Below, piece after piece: positions 22,841 through 35,290 of a stretch of DNA of 64,000 bases. The DNA is from Guadua angustifolia (Eukaryota > Streptophyta > Magnoliopsida > Poales > Poaceae), in the NCBI GenBank assembly GCA_036346375.1, contig CM070506.1:2728001-2792000 (forward strand), read 5' to 3'. Under the pieces are notes generated by a model that was given only the letters and a program-made list of their open reading frames with translations, had not been told where the DNA came from and did no database searches. Each line of letters starts with the position of its first letter. Positions within the stretch are counted from its first letter, which is position 1. Position numbers and translations under genes: made by a program.

Positions 22841-22848
22841 TATAAACA
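22841..22848 (+). promoter_or_regulatory. TATA box of antisense ORF
   Basis: TATAAACA on the plus strand within CAGGCCTATAAACACC, 116 bases before the antisense ORF start. A transcript starting about 30 bases on would have a short CT-rich leader (CTTCCCTCCTCGACC) before ATG. Confidence 0.5.
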
Positions 22849-22956
22849 CCAACCTTTAGCGACCTTTGAAGAACTTCCTGATTCCTTACGCTCCTCGACT
22901 CCAAGCCCTTACTCGCACGATTCTTCCCTCCTCGACCGAGCCCAAAGACGACCGCC

Positions 22957-25790
22957 ATGGCCAAGCTCGGGAGAAGCACCATATCGTTGACGAGGATGAG
23001 GGAGCTCGAGGGCCTGGGCCTCCTCGACCCAACGATGTGGAGGTTGCCAGACAGTGAGTCCCAGCCGCACCCTAGGGACGACGGGCTCGTGTGCACCGAG
23101 CACTACACGCTCTTCGGCCTGCGGACACCGGAGAGCGACTTCATGGCGGCGATCCTTGCCCACTGCGAGATCGAGCTCATCAACCTGGTGCCCAACTCTA
23201 TCCTCCTCTTCTCCATCTTCTCCCACCTATGCGAGGGGTTCCTTGGAATCCTCCCTACCCCCTCGCTCTTCTTTCGCTTCTTTTCCTTGTTTCGCTCCGG
23301 GAAGGACCCTGTGGTCGGATGCCTTTAATTCCAGCTGCGAACGGGAATCCCATGATCCTTCCCCAAGATCCAATCTCGTGACTCCCTTGGTCCATGGACC
23401 GAGCGGTGGTTTTACTTGAAGAAGGGTCGGACGAGCCTTGTTGTTCGTGGAACCCGATCAGGGAAGAAAGACCGGTCGAGGCGACGACCGAGGCGACGAG
23501 GAGGCCATCGCCACCATCCACATTTGTGCCACGCGCGGCCTCACTGGGCAGGCGATCGCCTGCGACTTCTTGCGGAGCCAGGTTTTCCCCCTTCGAAAGA
23601 GGGCACACCCGTTCTATGAGATAACGGGGCGTGACGACATGACCCGCGAGGGCACGTCTAGTGCGTCTCGTTGCCCTATAGACTTGCTCGCCTCCGTCAT
23701 TCGAGTCTTCTTGACTGTACGTTTGCTTGCAGCGCCGAAGGAATCCTGGGTCGCCGCCAGGATGAATGAGATGTTCGGAAAGGCGGTGCACGAATACACC
23801 CTTGATCCCCCGGTCCCGAAGAACATACTGCGCCGGAAGGCCGAGGTGAGCGCTTCCAATCCATTCTTCGGTTTGTACTTCAGCGGCACTTTTCCCTGAC
23901 CGTTCGTCATGCTTGTAGGACCACCAGGAGTTGCTTGACATTGTCAAGAGGATGCTCCCATTGCCCGGCGTGGGCAAAAATAAGAAGGGGAAGAAGAAAC
24001 CGCCCTCGGGCAAGGCGGACGACCGTGAGGCCAAGAAGCCTCACGTTGAATGGGTCGACCGCGCAATGGTAAGGACTCCTAAGGTTGAGCCCCCGAGCTT
24101 GCTCTTGCGCTTCTCCTCTGACATGCCTTTCTCACAGCAGGCGAACGCGGCGGCGGCCGCCAGGTCTTCGAGCCCTCAAGCGGCCTAGAGGTCCCAAGAG
24201 GGGGGCCTTGGGACTTCCACCACGGGGGGCTTAGAGCCACCGCGGGTTTTAAGGTCCCAGATCGAACGGACCAATAAGAGGCGCGCCCCGACCTCGGGGC
24301 AGGGGCTCGCCCGACCACTGCAAGCAAACTTCCGACCCAGGTAGGTCTCGTGCCCTTCATTCGCTCAACCCTCCCTGCAACTTTTTAGCTTAGCTCTGGC
24401 TCTTAATCGTAGACCTTGAGCACCCGAGCTCAACGCTTACCCATATTGACAATGACTATTGTCCAGGGCGAGTCCAGGTCTGATGATGAGGAGGAGGGCG
24501 ATTATGTGCTGGCGCCCCGCCATCCTTCGGGCCGGGGGCGCATTATGTCGAGCCCCCAGAGCCAAGCTCCGGCGAGTTCGACCAGGGGCTCGACGACCTG
24601 GACGAAGAAGAGCTGAACCAGCCTGCGACCAGCGAGGACTACGATCTGCGTGAGTAGACGCCGGCGTTATCTGACCCGCCGAAGTCGGCGGAGAAGGTGT
24701 CGGTGCCTTGGCCACACCGTGAGGTGTTCGAACTGCTGCTCGGGTACTGGCCCGGTGCGTGGTCGACGGAGGAAGGTGCGGGCGCCCGGCGCGGCCGTGG
24801 AAGAACCTCGAACTGCCCGACCACGATGGCGTCGGCGGCGAGGTTCTGACCTCGGCACGATGTTGACCGCACCGCGGGAGATCGTGCGGTGAATCGAGCG
24901 GTGCCCTTAGAGCCGAGGTGGGCGGAGCCCGTCCACGAGGTCGAGACTAAGCCGCCGCGAGTCCACTCTGGCGGTGAGCCCCAGGTGGCGGCAGAACGCC
25001 AAGTCGCCATTGGCGTGGCGCCCAAAGGTCCTGACCCCAGTGTCCCGGCGGTGGTCGAGGTCGGTGCTGGCCCGGAAACATGGGGCGGTGAACGCGAAGA
25101 GTTCACCCGCGCGCGCGTTGAGAACCGTCTTCGTGAGGTAAGGACCCCCTCGCGCATCCTACAGTACGTTAGCTCGAGCCCTCTTTGTTGCTTCTCTTAT
25201 TGGACCACCCATTCTGCCATGAAGGCGATCCGCAACGTCTCCCAAGGACTCCAAGGCCTTCAAGAGCACGCCGACGTGCTGAGGGGCATCCTGAACATGG
25301 TGGAGGTGCGAGAGGTCGAACGCTCTAGGTTCGAGACCTTGGGGATCGAGCAAGAAGAGGCCGCATAGAGGGCCAAAGAGCTTGACAACCTGCGCCAGGT
25401 GATGAAGGCGCAGGAGGCTGCCCACGCGGCCGAGCTCGAGCAGGCCAGAGCCACCGAGAGCGACCATGCCTACAAGGCCGTGGAGTAAGAGCTTGATCGG
25501 CTAGGGCGCTCGAGCTTAAGGGCCAAGGCGAGTCTTTGGTGAAGGCAGCCGTGAACAAGCGTCTTCCTCGACGAAGGCAACCCCCGAGCTTGAGGACAAG
25601 GTGAAGGAGCTCAAGAAAAGCTGGGTCGAGCAAGCAAGGGCGGCGAAGAGTCTTGTGGCCCAACTTCAAGGCGGCATGACGCAGTGAAGCCTCCAAAGCC
25701 CTCCATTTCCAGAGCGAGCTCTTGACCCTGAGGACCAAGGTCACCGAGCTCGAGCAGGAGAAGCTTGCCCGTGAGATGGCTGATTTGTAA
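22957..25790 (+). pseudogene. Antisense ORF of Tat element (putative gypsy-type transposon protein)
   Basis: The start has an excellent context (ACCGCC ATG GCC). The first 120 codons include ELEGLGLLDPTMWRLPDSES, CTEHYTLFGLRTPESDFMAA and INLVPNSILLFSIFSHLCEG, the pattern of the 'putative gypsy type transposon' domain (PF04195) known from antisense ORFs of Tat elements. Later pieces in other frames are a lysine-rich stretch (23970-24030: KNKKGKKKPPSGKADDREAK) and a helical, probably coiled-coil part (25200-25790: GLQEHADVLRGILNMVEVRE, ELDNLRQVMKAQEAAHAAEL) with stops. Function is unknown. Exon-like joins are possible but frameshifts and stops indicate decay. Confidence 0.7.
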
Positions 25791-26372
25791 ATAGGGCTAG
25801 ACCTCTTGTAAGCAAGACTTTTGTATAAGAAAAAAACAGGGTTTATTGCAGGAGCAGCTTAATATCTTATTTTGCTTGAACGAAAGTTTTTCCTTAGTCG
25901 CGCACTTAGCCTTTTCTGGTCGTGGCTTATCTCGTCCAGCCCCCGTTGTGCTCAAAGTCGAGCAACGCTGGCCTTGGGCGCAAGGTAGAAATCCTGCAAA
26001 GACCAAGACCTGCAAGACCGAAAGAGGCCCACAGGTGGCATAACATGGTCGCACGAGAAAAACTTAAGACCTAGAGCAAGGTTCGAGTCATGTCAATGAT
26101 TTGCGCGCTGCTCGTTGGTCCCGTTCACGGGCTTAGTTCGAACCCTGGCGCAGGGGGAGTTATTGATGCGAAGAGGTTCGGCTTACACGTAACTCGACCA
26201 CTGGGGGTGAAGAACAAGCCCCTGACACCTGGGCCGAGAGCCAGCGCGCTCATCCGAAGGTCGGACTTAGAGAGAGTTGAGCTCGAGCCAACACAAAACA
26301 TAGAAAAAAGATGTGCAAAGACAAACAATGACAATTGAACAAAAGTTTTATTGAAACTTGAGGTAAAAGGGT
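25791..26372. other. Spacer between integrase end and antisense ORF
   Basis: Gene-free sequence where the antisense ORF and the polyprotein converge. No supported coding frame and no clear terminator. Confidence 0.5.
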
Positions 26373-29300
26373 TACACATAGAATTTGCGAAGTTGGTCAA
26401 TATTCCACGAGCTAGAGAGCTGTCTGCCATCGGGCATCGCTAGTCGGTAAGCCCCCGTGTGATCTGTTGAAACAACTCTATAGGGGCCCTACCACCGTGG
26501 TGATAACTTGTTGGTGTTGGACGGAGCCTGAATCCGTCTCAGGGCTAAGTCCCCAACAAGGAGCTCCCTAGGTTGTACCGATCGAGACGTATGTCTGCGA
26601 AGAGCTTGCCGTCTTCTTGCCCGTCGTGGCGATGCTGCGACATCTTACTTCTTCTGCCAGGGTTAGATCAAGAGACCATTCTTGCTCGAAGTCGATCTGA
26701 TCGACCAAGCTGACTCTGGCAGAGCCTAGCGTGACCTCAGGAGGCAGGATGGCTTCGGTACCGAATACGAGCTGGAAGGGTGTGGTACAAATAGACTATA
26801 AGGCGGTGGGAAGTTCATCCGCCCAGGTCTGGCCATGCCGTTCGAGCTCATCTGACACTCGCTTTTTGACGCCTTGAACAATCTGTCCGTTGGCGCATTC
26901 CACTACTCCATTACTTTGCGGGTGGGCCACCGAGGCATAGCATACCTTGGTGCCAATGTCTTCGCAGTACTCCTGGAACAGCTCACTGGTAAATTGAGTT
27001 CTATTGTCAGTAATGATTCTGCGTGGAACCCCATACCTGGTGACCACGAACAGGCGGAAGAACTTGACCGCTGCACGAGCCGTGATGGTCGAGATGGGTT
27101 CGGCTTTGATCCACTTGGTGAAGGTATCAATGGCCTGACGAAAAATTCTTCCCGATGCCGCCTACGGAAAGGGCGAGGATGTCGGCCCCGTGTCGAGAAG
27201 GGCCCTTGGCGGATGGTCTGGAGCATGTAGGCGGCCGATGCGACTTTCGAGCATGGGCTGGCGGAGTTCGGCGGTCGCGGACAATGTTACGTGTGTCTGG
27301 AGTGCGTTGGCCAATAGTACCCCATGCGGAGCTTTCTCAACCATAGTCTGAAAAGAAGATCAGCCCTCTACGAGACACTGAATGAATGTCATGTAGCAGT
27401 ACTTACCCTCCTCGTGTGCGCACTTAGTCGAGGATGCGGAGATATTTCGACGATAAAGCTTGCGATCCACGAGCTTATCTGAACTTCTTGGCGCTTGATC
27501 TGCTTATTTCATTGGCTCGTAGGGAGCTCACCGTCGCCAGAAATGATGGATCATTTCGGCCGAAGAGTACCTTCTGATGAAGGCGGCACGAGGGCCCTTG
27601 GTCGGAGATGGAGGGAGATGCTAGGGTTTCCAGGATCACGTCGGGAGGGACTTCATCATCGGACGACCCGAGCTTGGAGAGGAAATCTGCGTCGGAGTTG
27701 TCCTTCCGAGCCACATGTGTGATCTTCAGGTTCTGGAACCACTTCTCCATCTTGCGTGCCTCGGCGAGGTACTTGGCCATTGAATCTTCCGAGCACTAGT
27801 ACTCTTTGTTGTACTGATTGACGACGAGCTGAGAGTCACCTCTTACAACCAACCGGCGCACGCCGAGGGCCTTGCAGGCCCACAAGCCAGCCAAGAGAGC
27901 CTCGTACTCTGCCACATTGTTGGTTGCTGGAAACTCGAAACGAACCACATACCTCAACCGATCGCCGCGTGGAGTAAGAATGAGAATTTCATCCCCCGAG
28001 CGCTTGAAAGATCTCGAGCCGTCGAAGTACATGATCCAGGGCTTCTCCTCCTCGACCTCAGGCTCGGGAGCTGGCTGCGACATTTGCTCGACCATGAAGT
28101 CGGCGAGCACCTGCGACTTGATAACCGTGCGCGCCACGACCCGGACGTCGAATGCCGCCAGCTCCATGGCCCATTTGGCAATGCGACCCTCAGCCTCCAG
28201 GTTCCTGAATATATCCCCAAGTGGAAAGCTGCTCGGGACGACCACCGAGTGCGCCTGGAAGTAGTGCCGAAATTTGCGCGAAGCCATGAGAAGGGCATAC
28301 AAGAGCTTCTGAACCTGTGGATAGTGCTCCTTTGGACCGTGCAGGACCTCGCTAACGTAGTAGATCGGGTGTTGCCGCGCATCCCGCTCGGCCACCAAGA
28401 CAACACTGGTAGCTTGGGCGGTGGCTACTAGGTAAAGCAACAGCTGCTCGCCTGGCTGCGGAGTGGTAAGTAGAGGTGGGCTTGAGAGGTATGCCTTCAA
28501 GTCGTCGAACGACCGCTGCGCCTCAGGAGTCCACTCAAAACTTCCTTGTTTGCGCAAGGCCCTGAAGAATGGCAACTCTCGCTCGCCAAGCCTCGAAATG
28601 AACTGGCTAAGGGTAGCCATACAGCCGGTGAGGCACTGCACCTGTTTCACCGAGGCCGGAGGCGCCATCTTCTCGATTGCCTGGATCTTTTCCGGGTTCG
28701 GGCCGACCCCCGAGCCCCCGATCATATAGCCGAGCACCTTCCCTGAAGCCGCGCCGAACATGCACTTTTCTGGATTGAGCTTGATATTATGCTTGTTCAG
28801 GTTGGCGAAGGTCTCCCCAAGGTCTTGAACGTCGTTGCCCTCGGAAGAGCTCTTGACTATGATGTCGTCCACGTAGACCTCGAGGTTGTGGCCAATCTGG
28901 GGATCGAACGTCTTGGTCATCAGGCGCTGGAAGGTTGCGCCAGCGTTGCGGAGACCGAACGACATGATCGTGTAGCAGTAGGTCCCGAACGGCGTGATGA
29001 ACGATGTCTTGCTCTCATCGTCAACCGCCAGCTTGATCTGGTAGTATCCCGAGTAAGCATCCAGGAAGCTTAACATCCTGGCATTCGCGGTGGAGTTGAC
29101 GATCTGGTCGATGCGTGGGAGAGGGAAATTGTCCTTCGGGCATGCCGAATTCAACCCCGTATGGTCCACACACATCCTCCACTTTCCGCCATTCTTCTGG
29201 ACGATGATCGGGTTGGCCAACCATTCGGAGTAGTCGATCTCGCGGATGAACCCGGCCTTCAAGAGCTTGTCGAGGTTCTCCCTAATGATGGTGACCTTTT

Positions 29301-30144
29301 TCGGCGAGAAGCGCCGCAGCTTCTAGCGCACAGGCCGGTAGTCGGGTCGCAACTGCAGCTTGTGCTCGACCACCTCCCTCGGGACACCCGGCATGTCTGC
29401 CGGCTCACAAGCAAATATTCCTTTATTGGCGCGAAGGAAGGTGACGAGCTCGAGTTCCTATTTGGAACTCAGCTCGGCCGAGATGTGAATGCACTTGGAG
29501 GATCCCCTCCTCGGCAAGCCTGACCTTCCGTAGCCCACTGGGTGGATGCTTATCGCGGCGAGCGACCTCGTGGTGTTGTGGGGCCTCTTGAGGTAGCATG
29601 CGGCGAGGGCGAGCTTGGGTCTATAGCCGTGCGCTACCTTGAGGTCGCTGCGCACAGTGATGATGCCACTGGGTCCCGGGATTTTCATGCACCGGTGACC
29701 GTAGTGGTTGGCCGCCATGAACTTGACCAGAGCAGGGCGCTCGAGGTTGGCGTTGTAGGGGAGGTCACCCTCAACCACCTCGAAGGTGATCAGCTCGGAG
29801 CGGAAGTTATCCGAGGCGTCGAAGGTGACGGGCAGGACCACCTGCCCCAAAGGAGTGGTCGAGCTCCCAGGGACGATCCCAAAGAACGAAATCGCGATGC
29901 TCTTAACCTTCGATCGGGGAATTTGCATCCGGTCGAGCGCGCTGGCCAGCAACAAATTGAGGGAGCTGCCGCCGTCGACCATGATCCTCCCAACCAAAGT
30001 GTTGCTGATGGTCGGGGTCACAACCAAGGCAGTCTTGAGGTCCCTAGACATACCTTGGGGGCATCCTTCGGCGTGAAGGTGATCGTGGGCAAGCCCACTT
30101 GCGGGGGTGAGTGCGTAGGCCCCGATGGTGGCAGTAAACCACAC
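26373..30144 (-). pseudogene. Tat-lineage pol remnant (protease, RT, RNase H, aRNH, integrase)
   Basis: Protease: 30144-29458 with VDGGSSLNLLLASALDRM. Reverse transcriptase: 29262 onward, FIREIDYSEWLANPIIVQK, ACPKDNFPLPRIDQIV, YVDD in LEVYVDDIIVKSS (about 28870). RNase H follows. A second, archaeal-type RNase H lies at about 28060-27600 with D in MYFDGS, E in NVAEYEALLAG, D in VRGDSQLVVNQ and D in KDNSDADFLSKL. Integrase: 27050-26373 with TRYGVPRRIITDNRTQF, HPQSNGVVECANGQI and the end SSSWNIDQLRKFYV. In-frame TAG codons lie at 29323-29325 and 27796-27798. The zinc-finger part of the integrase (27050-27450) is scrambled or partly deleted. Not functional. Confidence 0.85.
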
Positions 30145-30509
30145 GTCGGCATCCTTGATCTCAAGAAGGATCGATCTGTTGTCGAAATGCCGAAGATGAC
30201 GTCGATTCGGCGGTCGCCCTGCTGAAAGTCCAGGTCAAGGTCGGCCTGGTCTTCTCTAGTGTTTACCCTTTCGGGCTGGTCTCCTTCCTTCGGGAGCGTA
30301 GGCATCTCTCCATGCCCGTCGTAGAAGGCCTCGAGCTTGGCCTGCCAGGCCCTGCAGCCTCGTAGGTCGTGGCCCGGGGTCCTGTGAAATAGGCAAAACT
30401 TACCTTCGTCGAATCGAGGCCGCCCCTCAAAACCACGTGGCGGCCATCGATCGCTGCAACCTGCAGCCGTGATGCCCCGCCGAGTCGGCGCGTACTCTTG
30501 GGGCCTTGG

Positions 30510-33500
30510 TCAATTTTGCTGAGGATGGGGCCTCTCCTGAGCCGAGTCCCGAACCTCCATGACCTCAAGGTGACCATCCGCCGAGACGGTCACTCGAGGT
30601 AGACCACCTTCACGCTTGCGATCCCTCTTCCGCTTCTTAGCAGCCGAGCTTTGGTCGGTGCTCTTGGCGCCTGAAGGGCCCGCCTCACTCGGGTTGACGC
30701 CAATCTTACCTTGGTCGTAATCGCACTTCCAGCAAACCGCGTCGTCCGCGTCTGTGTAGCGCTCCGCCATGCGAAAGAGCTTGCCGACAATGAGCTTTGT
30801 CGTGATCTCCGTGTCTTGATAAGGCGCCGTCATGACGCCGAACTTGAAGGCCTTGATCACCGCCTCATCGGACACACTAGGAATCGATTCTAGTGTGAAT
30901 GAACCGCCGCCGCCAATCGCGGAGGGCTCATTCTTTCCCTGATCACCGGTCGAGTCCTTCTCCCGGTAGACGCTCGTAGCAGCTCTGGAAATTCGAGCGG
31001 AGGGGGCTCTGGATTTGGAGCCACGAGCGGAAAGTACCTGATTTCTGGTTGAAGAGCCATGTGTGGGCAGCATCGTCCAAGATGGTAGGGAGGTAGTTGG
31101 CCATCACGTACTCGTCGCCTCCCGCGGCTAGGATGGCAGTGGTGTAGATCGAGAGGAATTCATCAGGGTTCTTCGTCCCATCGAATCGTTTGATCAACGC
31201 GGGCTTGAAGCGAGCCGGCCACCGCACCCGTCGAAGGTCGTCGGAGTACGCCGCGTAGCCGTATGCTGGGACGGGGTTTGTAAAATTCTATTTTTCAAAT
31301 TGTTGGAGTTTGAATTTCAAAACCCGAAACCGTGGAAATTCATTCGAATTTAATCTAGCTTAATTTGAATTTTTAAAGACAAAAAGGATTTAATGTGATT
31401 AATTAAAACCTCAAATTAATTATTTCTTATTTTTATTGGATTCCTTATGCTTCATTTGATTTTTCTGCATTTTTGGGGATTTTTTCGAATTTATTTGCTA
31501 TTTATTTTGATTTGTTGGAGTTTAATCGGATTTCTGGAATTTCCTTAATTCTTAAAATCCTTTATTGGGCCGAATTCACTGTTCATTTCCCCGGCCGGCC
31601 CATCCCGCATAAAACCCAAGTTTATGAAATGCTACTTTATTTTTAAATTATTGCATGCTTATTATTTGCGTACTATACTTTAATGTCATTTTAAATGTTT
31701 AGATAAATGCCAAATTGTTATACCCACATTGATATTCATTTTGACAACCATTGACACCTTAGGAAAAGTTATCTACTGTTAATAATAATCATTTTGTATT
31801 ATGGGACGGTAGAAAATGCTTAGCCATGCTTAACTCACGTCGGTACCTTACCATTATGGAAATGCTTTCATATTTGATTCAAATGGAATTGTGAAAATAT
31901 GGCAATTGGTGTTGCTGGTATTAATTTGAAAATAAAAGTGAAAAATGATTTAGACTGGGGCGGATGGTTGAATGGCGGGTGCGGGATGCACAAAATTTTG
32001 GAATGTGATTGTTCCGCCCTAGTCAATTAAGGACCGATCGTGTGTTACCATAGGCCATGCTATCTGAGACAACCACATGTCTATAATGGAGTGCGACTGG
32101 CTAAGTAATTTGCATGTATCGTTATTTCACTTCGCCATTGGGTCATGCGGTTTGTCGGAGGGTACTTACAAGCGCAAGAGGGGCTTCTGTCTTGGGCGGG
32201 TAGCCCTAACAGTGATGAAACCTTCGGCGGAGTCGGTGGCAGTGATATGCATTGTAAAGGCCTTGTCATGATCTCCTGCGGCACACCAAAGGAAGTGTGT
32301 CAATAGCTTGGCGAAAGGGTTGATCATGTCGTGTGGAGTAAAGTGTACCAACTCTGCGAGTCAAAACTACTTGATGGTCGTGCCCACGGATAAGGGCAAG
32401 CGTGGAACGTTTTCACATAGTAGATTTTATGGTTTTGGTTTTAAATGGAAAAATAATGATTTGGTTTTAAATGAAAATGTGGTTGGGAATCATGAGCGGC
32501 TGGAGCTCCGGATATTAGTTTGGCGGTTGGAGCCAACCGGGTAGTTGGAACCCGAAAAGCGATATACTTCAAAAGTTAATTAATTATGCTATTTACATTT
32601 TGTTAAATCTTTGCTTTATGAAATTATTACTTGTATTTAAATTTCAATTTAAGCTTTATGCAAATGAACCCTATATGCTTCCTTTGTTTAAGCCTTGCAT
32701 TTAGTTATTTGCATTAAGTTTAGAGACTTCTCGAGTATGTTGCATACTCACCCTCGCTTTTCATTGCGTGGCTGCTTATTCCATAAAGCAGATGATGGGA
32801 GAAGCGGCTATCCAAGAGCCTGCGATCCACCGTTCGACATCTGTGGTGAAGACTTTGATGAGAAGGATGACTCGATCTTCTAGGGAGCGTACCCCAGTCG
32901 GTTGCCTGTGGGCACATTGACTGGCTCATTTTGTTGCTACATTTCCGCTGTTACTTACTCACTTAAGCCGTAAGGCTCGATACTTGTAATAATGTGATGA
33001 TGATGTTTACTTTCTTTTGTTTATCTGCTGTTATTACTTTATGATATGTCTGTGTTATCATCACTGTAAGACTGTGTGTGCTAGCTGTTCCTGGACTAGC
33101 ACGGTTGAAACCCAGAGGGTTCGGATTTGGTAATCTGGGTCCCGACAGGGGCGCGCCTGGGAAGGTTCTCGCTGCTGCTGGAGTTGGATTCTCGATCGCT
33201 TTGGTGTCCCACCCTACGACGTCGACGACCGCGGCGGCGATCCCGAGCATCACCCGGGAGGTACTGTAGGCGCTCATGTACCCGTCGGCGCCTCGGTGGG
33301 ACGTCAGGAGAAAGGCCCGAGGTGCCGCTGCTGGAGCGAGAGACACTGTTCACTGGTCGTCGCCGTCCCCTGTCTGGAGTCACGCTCGGGGAACGATGGT
33401 GAGGCGGTGTACGGGTTAGGTCTCGAGATTGCTGGCGTGCGGAAGACCGGCGGGGGTGTTGACGCCTGCACGAGGAGCTGCCGTCGCTCCTTAATGATCG

Positions 33501-33866
33501 GGACCCAGCAGGAAGGTCCTGGCGCTGTGAGGGCACAACCTTGTTAGCCGCCTTGTCGAGCTTCGTCGCGAGCTTCAGTCAAAAGACCAAGACGCCGGAC
33601 GTCGGGATCGATCATGACTTCGTCGCGATCGCGAGGCCTTCGCCGAATCGGGAGTCTGGAGCGTCCCGAGGACGTTCCAATCTTCTCAAGCTCCTCTCGC
33701 CAGAGGGCGGTTACGGCCTGGTTGATGGCAACCTGGGCCATCCGGCGAGCATCTTCAGGGGTCTTCGGGCGGGTTCAGGCTCCGTCGCCTCATGACCACC
33801 ATATCCCGAAATCAAATTTCTCATAAATTCTTCTTGATCAAATACTTCACCGTCCATCATCATTTC
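30510..33866 (-). pseudogene. Tat-lineage gag, interrupted by solo LTR
   Basis: The N-terminus probably starts near 33866 (MDGEVFDQEEFMRNLISGYG), shifts frame near 33770 and continues PEDARRMAQVAINQAVTALW (33741). A proline/arginine-rich part runs to about 33150. After the solo LTR it resumes at 31270 with PAYGYAAYSDDLRR, RFKPALIKRFDGTKNPDEFL and YLPTILDDAAHTWLF, the gag capsid region. A cysteine-containing stretch with lysine/arginine-rich tail lies near 30720-30590. Frames are broken in several places. Confidence 0.75.
31278..33147 (+). mobile_element. Solo LTR of a gypsy element inside Tat gag
   Basis: It starts TTGTAAAATTCTATTTTTC and ends CTGGGTCCCGACA. The termini and several internal blocks (ACTGGGGC, CAATTAAGGACC, ACAACCACATGTCT, TCCTGGACTAGCAC) are distant versions of those in the chromovirus LTRs at 36906 and 44991. 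Five-base flanks are GGGGT (31273-31277) and GGGGC (33148-33152), a duplication with one C-to-T change. Gag coding sequence continues across it. No internal region is present, so it is a solo LTR left by LTR-LTR recombination. Confidence 0.8.
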
Positions 33867-33917
33867 TTAGGCTAGAAGAAGCACTGAAAATTAACGAAAA
33901 TAGATCAACAAAAGGTT

Positions 33918-34067
33918 AAATACTATCGACAAGTAAAGATCACGTTTCATGTAAAGCTAATGGTACTATAAAACGGCATGGAAGACGGTGGGGAAGAGAC
34001 GGTAGAGAGGATGGGCGGTGACGTCGAAGATGTTCCTAACGTAAGTCGGCCAAATACTATCGACAAG
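33918..34067. repeat. 16-bp direct repeats 134 bp apart
   Basis: AAATACTATCGACAAG occurs at 33918-33933 and 34052-34067. The 118 bases between them carry no A-tail. It may be a retroposition-type duplication or a local slippage product. Confidence 0.7.
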
Positions 34068-34109
34068 GATACTTGTACATTTCACATGATACATATACAT
34101 TTGACATTT

Positions 34110-35006
34110 CAAAATCGGGGATGTTGCTTGAAGATCGGACGGTTGTCGAAGCTCGGCTCGGCGGTGACGTCGCAGCGGCTCGGTCCTCGTTGGAGATGGA
34201 GACGACGACACGGCGATGGCGCTCCAAGGCAGCTCCGGCGACACGGGTTGGCTCCACGGACGCGGCCCGGTGCGAGGGTTACTCCGGTGACCACAAAGGC
34301 GGCGAAGAGCGACCAACGGTGACGCAAATAGCGGCGGAGTGTTTCGGAACTACGGCGAGCGATTGCAGACGAACGGCGGCGAACTACGGTGTGAGCGTCG
34401 GGGCAAAATGAGCGCAAAGCGAAGAGCTTTCCCGCAAGGTCATCGGCTGGCTTTATAGCCTCGGAAGGCGAGCTCAACCGGCGTTTAAACACGACGGTTA
34501 CTCACCGGCAATGGCGGCTGCGGCGGAAACGGCAGAGGCGACGTGGACGCATCTCGCGCGTACATGCGGCGACGATCGAACGGTGCGGTGTGGCGCGGCG
34601 AACCGGCACGGGCGAATCTCAGCCGTCCGATGTGGATTGGACGGTTGGGATGCAAAGACGGCGTTAGGGTTCACAAGGGCGTGGGCAAGCAATGTATATA
34701 GTAACTGCCTACTAACACTATTTAGAGGATTTTTAATCCTTTTGCTAATAAAAATAATTCCCAAAATTCATTTAAATCATTGAGGCATTTAAAATATTAG
34801 AAAAATTCTAGAAAATATTTTAGAGCATTTTGGACTCAAATAAAATATTTTCATTTATATTTTGCAAAGAAGAGTTAAATTCCAAAAATTTCCAAAGAAG
34901 AGTTAAATTCCAGAAATTCCAATTAAATCAAAGTAAATTCCAAAAAATCTCAAAAATTCAAAATAACTTATCAAATTTAAAAATGGCCAAATTTTGGGAT
35001 GTTACA
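34110..35006 (-). repeat. Truncated gypsy LTR fragment (chromovirus family relative)
   Basis: On the minus strand it starts TGTAACATCCCAAAATTTGG at 35006 and then follows the same order as the 36906 LTR: AT-rich start, AACCCTAACGCCG block, GC-rich block, GAGGCTATAAAGCC TATA box (34449-34462), AAAGCTCTTCGC. It stops after about 900 bp without the usual 3' end (CACGACA). The left limit is approximate. Confidence 0.7.
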
Positions 35007-35290
35007 CATATACATTTGACATGATACATATACATTTCAAACATCACATATACATAGAAATCTCATATATACATAGAAACTTCACATATACATAGAAATT
35101 AGAAAATTCACATGATACATATACATTTGACATGATACATATACATTTCAAACTTCACATATACATAGAAACTTCACATATACATAGAAATTTCAAAATT
35201 CACCAAAAATTAAAAAAAATCACATGATACATATACATTTGACATGATACATATACATTTCAAACTTCACATATACATAGAAATCTCACA
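35007..35290. repeat. CATATACAT-type tandem repeat
   Basis: Units of about 110 bp containing GATACATATACATTTGACAT and TTCACATATACATAGAAA repeat about two and a half times. Single units also lie left of the LTR fragment (34080-34105), so the fragment inserted into the array. Confidence 0.75.

Larger units (their letters stand above)
21920..33866 (-). mobile_element. Ty3/gypsy Tat-lineage LTR retrotransposon, decayed
   Basis: Reading on the minus strand: gag from 33866, protease, reverse transcriptase, RNase H with a second archaeal-type RNase H, integrase to about 26373, then a long 3' region with an antisense ORF (22957 to about 25790) and a probable 3' LTR (about 21920-22800). This domain order, especially the extra RNase H and antisense ORF, belongs to the Tat lineage (RIRE2/Retand-like). 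The 5' LTR is absent: sequence right of gag does not resemble the left LTR. The element inserted in the PIF transposon and was itself hit by a solo LTR (31278-33147). Confidence 0.8.

Noticed and set aside
23255..24034. 259-codon minus-strand ORF
   Set aside because: It is antisense to the PF04195-like ORF, whose protein pattern and start context are far better supported.
29542..30225. 227-codon plus-strand ORF
   Set aside because: It is the shadow of the Tat protease region on the minus strand, which has a recognisable VDGGSS motif.
33096..33536. Arg/Ser-rich 146-codon minus-strand ORF as an independent gene
   Set aside because: It is the middle of the Tat gag; its end runs into the solo LTR.
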